Source: DATAYF01 sp036272735 (GTDB lineage Bacteria > Chloroflexota > Ktedonobacteria > Ktedonobacterales > Ktedonobacteraceae). Taken from it: 10,655 nucleotides of DNA. Within the stretch, counting starts at the first letter, position 1. Each line of letters opens with the position of its first letter. This document shows, in pieces, positions 5,709 through 10,655 of this stretch. Made by a program: the position numbers and the translations under genes. The stretch covers positions 1-10,655 of the forward strand of contig DATAYF010000248.1 in the NCBI GenBank assembly GCA_036272735.1, in the 5' to 3' direction. A model generated the notes under the pieces. The model saw only the letters and a list, made by a program, of their open reading frames with translations. It ran no database searches and was not told the DNA's origin.

Positions 5709-6716
5709 TCAATTCTCGATTTCAATGGGCTGACCGGAACGCTGTTGTTCGCGGTATTGCAGCGGGGTTAAGCCCAGCCGCTTCTTGAACACGTAGTGTA
5801 AATAGCTCCCACTAGAGAAGCCGTGCTGTAGGGATAGCTGCTCGACCGTCTGGTCTGTGTAGGTTAAGGCCAGGCAGACCTGGGTCAAGCGGTAATGTTC
5901 CAGGTAGCCACTAAAGGTTTCCGCCGCCTGGTCGTAGAGGATGCGCTGCAACTGCCGTCCGCAGATGTGCAAACCTTGCGCCACTTCCTCTAAGGTTAGA
6001 GCACGGGCATAGTTGTCGCGCATGTACTGTGTAGCGAGTTGATAGCGGTAGGCGTTCATGTCGCGTGGTGGCAGCGCGGTGTGAATCTGCGTGGCATCGT
6101 GGGCGCGTACAGCTCGCATCATGATCTGTGTGATGGCCTGCTGAATGGTGCTATACGCCCCAAGCTCGCGATCATGCCAGGCGGTATAGGCGGTGAGGAA
6201 GCAGCTCATCGCGTCGTACTGGTCGGTTGTGGGGTACGCGGGCATGATATCGAGCTGGCGTACACATTCATCAGCCTCGGCGTAGGACCACTGTTCACCC
6301 CAGGCATGTTCGCCGCGTGCATCGTTGTCTAAAACCACGATATCGACATGCAGGCACAGTTCTTGCCAGGGGTCCCACGCGTCGGCCTGTTGTTGGTGTA
6401 CGATCTGGGGGCCAGTCAGATAAAACATACCCCCATGTACGGGGAACATGCCATCTGCTAGCGCCAGCGTACCTTTGCCGCACGGGATAAAATGAAACTC
6501 GTATTCGCGGTGTTTGTGTGAAGGAACAACTTCTCCATTCAGGAAGGTATGCAGGTGGCACTTCAATACCTGAATACCATATCTCCCCCAGCGGAAGCGG
6601 ATATCGAGTCGTTCAAGGGCATCCGGCTCCTCCTGCATAGGTTGAAACATAAACATATTGTGACTTTTATGATGAACGAGAGGACGAGATTGCTTGAATG
6701 ATTTTGCCACGCTCAT
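5709..6716 (-). CDS. AraC-family transcriptional regulator with cupin-like sensor domain
   Basis: This 335-residue protein has an N-terminal cupin-like ligand-binding domain (about 45-130) with SHKHREYEFHFIPCGKG (66-82), typical of AraC_binding domains. Its C-terminal HTH_18 domain spans about 225-325: the first helix-turn-helix near LTLEEVAQGLHICGRQLQRI (240-259), the second near VEQLSLQHGFSSGSYLHYVF (291-310), ending with RLGLTPLQYR (313-322). AAAGG lies eight bases before the ATG. It sits between two sugar-type oxidoreductase genes on the same strand: 91 bases after the upstream one, and eight bases before the downstream one. It therefore probably senses the operon's substrate or product and regulates the operon, as an activator in most family members. 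A small hairpin (6759-6773) lies in the gap before it. Confidence 0.9.
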   Translation of the reverse strand: MSVAKSFKQSRPLVHHKSHNMFMFQPMQEEPDALERLDIRFRWGRYGIQVLKCHLHTFLNGEVVPSHKHREYEFHFIPCGKGTLALADGMFPVHGGMFYLTGPQIVHQQQADAWDPWQELCLHVDIVVLDNDARGEHAWGEQWSYAEADECVRQLDIMPAYPTTDQYDAMSCFLTAYTAWHDRELGAYSTIQQAITQIMMRAVRAHDATQIHTALPPRDMNAYRYQLATQYMRDNYARALTLEEVAQGLHICGRQLQRILYDQAAETFSGYLEHYRLTQVCLALTYTDQTVEQLSLQHGFSSGSYLHYVFKKRLGLTPLQYREQQRSGQPIEIEN

Positions 6717-6758
6717 AATCGAAACCTTTCACAGCCTGGGCTACTTCTCCGACCCGCT

Positions 6759-6773
6759 GAGCGCATCGCGCTC
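6759..6773. repeat. Small hairpin in the gfo/idh/mocA - araC gap
   Basis: GAGCGC (6759-6764) and GCGCTC (6768-6773) pair perfectly around a three-base loop. It lies 34 bases after the upstream oxidoreductase gene. With no T-tract it may only stabilise the upstream mRNA end or lower expression of the regulator. Weak evidence. Confidence 0.35.
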
Positions 6774-6807
6774 GCCATGCAGTGGCGTTAGGGGTTGGAA
6801 TAAAGAC

Positions 6808-7821
6808 TTAACGCGCTAACGAATCCAGGCGAACCGCTTGTTTGGTTCGAGCTGAGATGTTGGATGCTTCCATAAGCGCTGTGAGGTCACGTGCTAGCTG
6901 GATGTTTTGCGTGGCGGTGGTGCCTTCCTGAATGTGCCCAACCCATTGCTCGAATGCCATGGGATGCCGGGGCGGGAACTCAGGCTGAACAGTCCACTCC
7001 TTGATGCCGGTAACAGCACTGCGTAGATAGAGCTTATCCTCGGGCGTACCGTAGAACAGGCTACCCTCGGTGCCATGAATTTCGATGGTGAAGGGGGAGT
7101 AGCGATTGACGAAACCGGCTTCGACGACACCAAGCGCTCCCTGCGGATAATTGAGAACCGCGACCGCGTTATCCTCGACTGCGCGCCCGGTGACGTAGCC
7201 AAAGTTGGCGCTGACACTTGTGGGTAGGCCCAGGAAGAGGCGAGTCAGGTACATGGGATGACAGCCCAGATCGATCAACGCGCCGCCGCCGCACTGCTCA
7301 AGGTTGAAGAAGTGCTCAGGCAGCCAGCCGTGGGGACTTTCAGGAGTCGTAATCGCGCCGTTATGCGAGAGGCGCGAACGAACCAGCGTCAGTTCACCGA
7401 GTGCCTTGCGCGCTAAAATCTCCTGCACGGCCAGCGTATAGCTATCGTTGAGGCGTGGCAGCGAAACGGTAAGTTTCACACCAGCTTGCTCGATTGCGGC
7501 CAAAATTTCGTCGCTTTCCCGTACGGTTGGTGCTATCACTTTTTCAGTGAAAATATGTTTGCCTGCTCGTGCGGCGACGCTGATGACCTCGCGGTGCATG
7601 CTGGTGGGGGTGCCGATGATCACGCCATCGATGTCCGGTTGTGCCAGCAGTTCCGCCAGATTTTCGTAATAGCGCACCCCCAATGCTTCAGCTCGTGCGC
7701 GTCCACGTTCGGGCTCTTCGTCCCAGGCTGCCACTATTTCGGTGTTGGGATTTTCGTTCGCTTGCCTGGCATAATCACGAGCGTGGACATGCCAAAAGCT
7801 GATCATTGCTACGCGGATCAT
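6808..7821 (-). CDS. Gfo/Idh/MocA-family oxidoreductase with atypical nucleotide-binding motif (operon gene 1)
   Basis: This 337-residue protein keeps the overall family layout: a Rossmann domain to about residue 120, then a C-terminal domain with GGGALIDLGCHP (178-189), Asp184 and His188. The first strand-turn is VAMISFWHVHARDY (4-17), with no G-x-G-x-x-G, and the usual EKP is FTEKVIAP (91-98), keeping Lys94 but replacing proline by valine. It belongs to a divergent subfamily, perhaps with a different cofactor grip. The start at 7821 is chosen because AGGAGA lies five to six bases upstream, the family begins there, and a promoter (7866-7895) lies just ahead, inside the longer frame that reaches 7911. 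It is the first gene of the operon with araC and a second, only distantly similar oxidoreductase. The substrate is unknown, probably a carbohydrate or polyol. Confidence 0.87.
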   Translation of the reverse strand: MIRVAMISFWHVHARDYARQANENPNTEIVAAWDEEPERGRARAEALGVRYYENLAELLAQPDIDGVIIGTPTSMHREVISVAARAGKHIFTEKVIAPTVRESDEILAAIEQAGVKLTVSLPRLNDSYTLAVQEILARKALGELTLVRSRLSHNGAITTPESPHGWLPEHFFNLEQCGGGALIDLGCHPMYLTRLFLGLPTSVSANFGYVTGRAVEDNAVAVLNYPQGALGVVEAGFVNRYSPFTIEIHGTEGSLFYGTPEDKLYLRSAVTGIKEWTVQPEFPPRHPMAFEQWVGHIQEGTTATQNIQLARDLTALMEASNISARTKQAVRLDSLAR

Positions 7822-7865
7822 GATGCTCTCCTTTGAAATTGCGACGACTCTATCCGTTACTCTAG

Positions 7866-7895
7866 ATTTTACCCAACGCGCCTGTGCTTTTTCAA
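7866..7895 (-). promoter_or_regulatory. Candidate promoter of the oxidoreductase-araC operon
   Basis: On the minus strand, -35 TTGAAA (7890-7895, five of six), an 18-base spacer and -10 TAAAAT (7866-7871, five of six), about 45 bases upstream of the ATG at 7821. No AraC-type direct repeat was recognised next to it. Confidence 0.55.
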
Positions 7896-8047
7896 TGCAA
7901 CGAGGCGACACGATGGGTAAGATAATGCGACACCTGTGGTATATGCCGCTTTTTTATGGCAGCGTTAGCGCGGGTTTACAGCAGTAACGGGGATACAATT
8001 TTGTGGTGAATATTTTTGTTTTGGGGAGTTTAGTACTGGGTAGTGGG

Positions 8048-8111
8048 TTGATTGTGGAAGCAAACAGGCTGTGGTTACATGTAACCACAGCCTGTTTGCT
8101 TCCACAATCAA
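8048..8111. terminator. Perfect 64-bp palindrome after queA
   Basis: Bases 8048-8079 and 8080-8111 are exact reverse complements over all 32 positions with no spacer. It starts 16 bases after the queA stop, in the 227-base gap (7901-8127) before the next operon. It could fold in RNA as a very long hairpin, or in DNA as a cruciform. No T-tract follows on the minus strand, so it may act as an mRNA 3' end structure rather than a standard intrinsic terminator. Confidence 0.7.
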
Positions 8112-8127
8112 TGCCTAATTAGTCCGT

Positions 8128-9240
8128 TTATACAATCAGCATAGCGTCGCCGAAGCTGAAGAAGCGGTAGCGCTCGCGAATAGCATCCTGGTAGCACTGC
8201 TCCATCAGTTCTTTGCCCATGAAGGCGCTGACCAGCAGCAGTAGGGTTGAGCGGGGCAGGTGAAAATTGGTGATGAGCACATCGACGGCCTTGTAGTGAT
8301 ACCCTGGCGTAATAAAGAGGTTGGTGCGGCCCTTATACGGCACGATATCTCCATCGTGCAGGCTTGCCACGCTTTCCAGCACACGTACCGAGGTGGTGCC
8401 TACAGCGATCACGCGCCCGCCGGTCCTGCGCGTTTCGTTGATCAGCGCGGCGGTCGGAGCATCAAGCTCGATCTCCTCACTGTGCATCTTGTGCTCGCTG
8501 ACCCTTTCCTCCTCGACAGGACGGAAGGTATCCAGGCCAACGTGCAGGGTGACGAAGCCGACTTGTACCCCCTGCTGGCGTAGTTGTGCCAGCAGTTGCG
8601 GCGTAAAATGCAGGCCAGCGGTTGGCGCGGCGGCCGAGCCACGAATACGTGCATAGACGGTCTGATAGCGCTCAGGATCATCCAACTTTTCATGTATGTA
8701 GGGTGGTAGTGGCATCTGGCCGAGTTCATCGACCAGGTTGCGAATCGTCATCACGCTGTATGGATCGGCGCTATCGGTGGTGGGATTGTGTTGTTTTGTT
8801 TGTGTTGGCGTCAGGCGCACGATACGCCCACCGGCCTCGGTACGTGCCAACAGTTTCGCTTCCAGGCGTGGCGTGGAGTGCTGGTCGCGAAAAATCACGC
8901 GCTCGCCCTCGCGCAGACGGCGGCCAGGGCGCACCAGCGTCTCCCAGTGGTCGCGTCCCAGGTCAGGCCGCTCAGCCAGCAGCAACATCTCCACCGCGCC
9001 ACCACTTTCCGCGCGCTGGCCCATCAGGCGTGCTGGAATAACCCGGCTCTGGTTGGCAATCAGCAGGTCGCCGGGGCGCAGATAGTCACCAATATCGTGG
9101 AAATGGCGCTGCTCGCGCTGGCCAGTGGAGCGCTGCACCACGAGCAGGCGCGAGGCATCGCGCGGCTCGATAGGTGTTTGCGCAATCAATTCTACAGGGA
9201 GGTCGTAATCAAAATCACGTATGTTTAAGCTGTCGTCCAC
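8128..9240 (-). CDS. queA: S-adenosylmethionine:tRNA ribosyltransferase-isomerase
   Basis: QueA transfers and isomerises the ribosyl part of S-adenosylmethionine onto preQ1 in tRNA, making epoxyqueuosine at wobble position 34. The 370-residue protein has the hallmark N-terminus DFDYDLPVELIAQTPIEPRD (9-28), then NQSRVIPARL (63-72), SAAAPTAGLHFT (202-213), LHVGLDTFRPV (232-242) and TNFHLPRSTLLLLVSAFMG (324-342). It is slightly longer than the E. coli enzyme. The extra length is probably a low-complexity insertion at about 145-165 (TPTQTKQHNPTTDSADPYS). The start is GTG at 9240, inside the end of ruvB (16-bp overlap), with no good ribosome binding site of its own, so translation is probably coupled to ruvB. 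An in-frame stop just upstream rules out an earlier start. Confidence 0.96.
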   Translation of the reverse strand: MDDSLNIRDFDYDLPVELIAQTPIEPRDASRLLVVQRSTGQREQRHFHDIGDYLRPGDLLIANQSRVIPARLMGQRAESGGAVEMLLLAERPDLGRDHWETLVRPGRRLREGERVIFRDQHSTPRLEAKLLARTEAGGRIVRLTPTQTKQHNPTTDSADPYSVMTIRNLVDELGQMPLPPYIHEKLDDPERYQTVYARIRGSAAAPTAGLHFTPQLLAQLRQQGVQVGFVTLHVGLDTFRPVEEERVSEHKMHSEEIELDAPTAALINETRRTGGRVIAVGTTSVRVLESVASLHDGDIVPYKGRTNLFITPGYHYKAVDVLITNFHLPRSTLLLLVSAFMGKELMEQCYQDAIRERYRFFSFGDAMLIV

Positions 9241-10256
9241 AAATTGGGTCCACTTTCTCCTTTAGGTGGGGTGATCTTTAAATGTTCGTAAGCGGCGGGC
9301 ATTGCCACACGACCACGCGGCGTCCGAGCGATAAAGCCTAATTGTAGGAGATACGGCTCGTAGACGTCCTCGATGGTCTCAGAGTCTTCGCTCGTGCTGG
9401 CAGCCAGTGTATCCAGGCCAACAGGACCACCCCGAAATTTCTGCATAATCGTCAGCAGCATGTTGCGGTCGGTCTGGTCGAGACCGATATCATCGATTTC
9501 CATCGCATCGAGAGCATCACGTGCCACGGCGAGGGTAATCACCCCATCGGCGCGCACCTGGGCATAATCGCGCACGCGCTTGAGCAAACGGTTGACGATA
9601 CGCGGCGTTCCACGAGCGCGACCAGAGATCTCCACGATGCCTTCTTCGTCGGCCGGAACTTTAAGAATACGTGCCGAGCGTGTCAAAATCTGCCTCAGCG
9701 CCTCCACGTCATAATATTCCAGGCGATAGATGGCCCCGAAGCGGTCACGCAGGGGTGCTGTCAACGAGCCAACGCGCGTGGTTGCGCCAACGACGGTAAA
9801 GGGTGGTAGCGAGAGGCGTAAAGAACGTGCTCCCGGCCCCTTACCGATCATCACATCGATGGCGAAATCTTCCATAGCCGAGTAGAGACGCTCCTCCACG
9901 GCACGGGTGAGGCGATGAATCTCGTCGATAAAAAGCACTTCGCCGGGTTGCAGCGACGTGAGGATAGAAGCCAGGTCCCCGGCATGCTCGATAGCCGGGC
10001 CAGCAGTCGTACGCAGGCTAACCCCCATCTCGGCCGCGATGATATTGCAGAGCGTCGTTTTGCCCAGGCCAGGAGGGCCATAGAGCAAAACATGATCAAC
10101 GGGCTCGTTACGGCGGCGGGCCGCCTCCAGCAGAATGCCCAGGTTCCCCTTGATTTTTTCTTGACCGATATACTCAGTTAGACGATGAGGGCGCAAACTT
10201 CCCTCGATTATCTGTTCCTCATCGCTTATTTGCGGCGAGACGAGGCGATCCCCCAT
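9225..10256 (-). CDS. ruvB: Holliday junction branch migration ATPase RuvB
   Basis: RuvB is the hexameric AAA+ motor that, with RuvA, drives branch migration of Holliday junctions. The 343-residue protein has all expected elements: Walker A GPPGLGKT (60-67), Walker B FIDEIH (109-114), sensor 1 GATTR (157-161), the arginine-finger region LRDRFG (169-174), sensor 2 RGTPRI (215-220) and the C-terminal winged helix (about 265-330, with QKFRGGPVG and QLGFIARTPRGR). GGGAG lies seven bases before the ATG at 10256. queA follows with a 16-bp overlap. ruvA and ruvC are not directly upstream; the end of a tnpB element lies there instead. Confidence 0.97.
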   Translation of the reverse strand: MGDRLVSPQISDEEQIIEGSLRPHRLTEYIGQEKIKGNLGILLEAARRRNEPVDHVLLYGPPGLGKTTLCNIIAAEMGVSLRTTAGPAIEHAGDLASILTSLQPGEVLFIDEIHRLTRAVEERLYSAMEDFAIDVMIGKGPGARSLRLSLPPFTVVGATTRVGSLTAPLRDRFGAIYRLEYYDVEALRQILTRSARILKVPADEEGIVEISGRARGTPRIVNRLLKRVRDYAQVRADGVITLAVARDALDAMEIDDIGLDQTDRNMLLTIMQKFRGGPVGLDTLAASTSEDSETIEDVYEPYLLQLGFIARTPRGRVAMPAAYEHLKITPPKGESGPNLWTTA

Positions 10257-10299
10257 GACTTACTCCCACATGAAACTATGTTCTACAAACCTTTTCTGC

Positions 10300-10328
10300 A
10301 TTATATCAGAGTTTAGGCTGGGCGTCGA
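10300..10328 (-). promoter_or_regulatory. Promoter of ruvB-queA
   Basis: On the minus strand, a perfect -10 TATAAT (10300-10305) preceded by an extended TGA, a 17-base spacer and -35 TCGACG (10323-10328, four of six). It lies 44 bases before the ruvB start and only about 14 bases from the predicted end of the tnpB element. Confidence 0.7.
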
Positions 10329-10340
10329 GTATGATCATAC
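10329..10340. repeat. Perfect 12-bp palindrome between the tnpB element and the ruvB promoter
   Basis: GTATGATCATAC is its own reverse complement. It abuts the -35 of ruvB on one side and the predicted element end on the other. It might be an operator for ruvB-queA, or part of the insertion target. Confidence 0.5.
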
Positions 10341-10342
10341 CT

Positions 10343-10500
10343 TGACATGCTCCCCACGGATAAATCCGGGGGAGTCCCACCATCACTAGTGGGGTTTCCT
10401 GCTTCTTTGAGTCTTGCCCGGTTTGGTTTTCACCGCACCGGGTCTTACAGACTCTCCACAGGCATTGAGGACCGTGAGCCCCACGGACCGAATATTCTGA
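10343..10500 (-). ncRNA. Possible omega RNA at the tnpB right end
   Basis: In IS200/IS605 elements, TnpB works with an RNA made from the tnpB 3' end and right end; its guide is the flanking sequence just past the element. The right-end hairpin and short gap here fit that arrangement. The upstream limit is arbitrary and no transcript evidence exists. Confidence 0.35.
10350..10374 (-). repeat. Subterminal hairpin of the tnpB element right end
   Basis: Two 11-base arms, CTCCCC plus CGGAT (10350-10361, one bulged A at 10356) and ATCCG plus GGGGAG (10364-10374), form an imperfect hairpin. Its position five bases inside the predicted end is as expected for the structure recognised by TnpA, and for the 3' scaffold of an omega RNA. 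Confidence 0.65.
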
Positions 10501-10655
10501 GCAGCGTTAATATCGCGATCGTGGGCCACGCCACATTCAGGGCAGGTCCAGTATCGGACATCTAAAGGTAAGGAGTCGAGAATATGTCCACAGTCAAAGC
10601 AACGTTTGGAAGAGGGATACCAGCGGTCAATCTTGACCACGGTACGCCCGTACCA
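10386..10655 (-). CDS. tnpB: TnpB (IS200/IS605 OrfB), C-terminal 89 residues, cut by window edge
   Basis: The frame is open to the window edge; visible residues are numbered from there. WYGRTVVKIDRWYPSSKRC (1-19) is the typical TnpB run leading into the zinc finger: CFDC (19-22) and CPEC (38-41). HDRDINAAQNI (45-55) carries the third RuvC acidic residue, probably Asp48. TnpB is the RNA-guided nuclease ancestral to Cas12 and acts at the empty donor site. The tail after residue 56 is basic. Zinc finger and catalytic motif are intact, so the visible part shows no sign of decay. Integrity of the N-terminal part cannot be judged. Confidence 0.92.
   Translation of the reverse strand, partial: WYGRTVVKIDRWYPSSKRCFDCGHILDSLPLDVRYWTCPECGVAHDRDINAAQNIRSVGLTVLNACGESVRPGAVKTKPGKTQRSRKPH

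Larger units (their letters stand above)
10342..10655 (-). mobile_element. Right end of an IS200/IS605-type tnpB element, continuing past the window
   Basis: The 3' part of tnpB is followed by about 45 bases that include a subterminal hairpin (10350-10374) and then TCAA on the minus strand (10342-10345). Hairpin ends and a TCAA-type right cleavage site are known for the IS200/IS605 family (for example IS608), which has no terminal inverted repeats. The exact boundary at 10342 is inferred. The left end, and whether a tnpA is present, are outside the window. Confidence 0.75.

Noticed and set aside
7822..7911. 30-residue N-terminal extension of the first oxidoreductase
   Set aside because: It covers the candidate promoter and does not match the family start; AGGAGA precedes the ATG at 7821.
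8048..8111. Palindrome as a pair of transposon end repeats
   Set aside because: The two arms touch with no sequence between them, so they cannot flank an element.
10347..10565. 72-codon plus-strand frame at the tnpB end
   Set aside because: Antisense to tnpB, which has intact zinc finger and RuvC motifs.
1..10655. CRISPR arrays and tRNA or rRNA genes
   Set aside because: No regularly spaced repeats were seen; the repeat cores at 1718 and 3712 are far apart and unspaced. No tRNA cloverleaf or rRNA-like stretch was recognised by eye.

Overview
The window looks like part of a chromosome from a Chloroflexota bacterium, most likely the Ktedonobacteria. This is an inference. It rests on moderate GC, a DUF4118-type histidine kinase, lone Gfo/Idh/MocA and AraC genes, an IS200/IS605-type tnpB and many long intergenic hairpins. 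No rRNA, tRNA or other taxonomic marker is present.

Layout. Bases 1-580 (minus) hold the N-terminal part of a membrane histidine kinase cut by the window edge. After about 540 bases without a gene comes a PadR-family regulator (plus, 1122-1658), whose promoter carries a perfect 14-bp palindrome. It ends convergently with a SprT-like zinc metalloprotease (minus, 1757-2416), preceded by a 161-residue protein of unknown function (minus, 2518-3003). Each of these two has its own clear sigma70-type promoter, which also fixes their starts. A hicA-hicB toxin-antitoxin pair (plus, 3262-3677) follows, then a two-gene unit of a stand-alone Lrp/AsnC ligand-binding (RAM) domain and a RimJ/RimL-type acetyltransferase (plus, 3813-4643).

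From 4645 to the end everything is on the minus strand. A gfo/idh/mocA - araC - gfo/idh/mocA operon (7821 down to 4711) has a candidate promoter in front and an intrinsic terminator behind. It is probably a carbohydrate or polyol oxidation operon with its own regulator. Next is a ruvB-queA pair (10256 down to 8128) with a 16-bp gene overlap. Finally the 3' end of an IS200/IS605-type tnpB, with its right-end hairpin, sits just upstream of the ruvB promoter.

Cross-cutting structure. Four hairpins lie 3' of genes, three of them with unusually long arms (22, 26 and 32 bp). One is a perfect 64-bp palindrome. Two share a nearly identical 20-bp core, which suggests a dispersed palindromic repeat. 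I found no clear new multi-gene system. The best leads are the RAM-GNAT pair, the unusual cofactor motifs in one of the paired oxidoreductases, the 161-residue unknown protein, the hairpin family, and the tnpB end whose predicted guide would match the ruvB upstream region.
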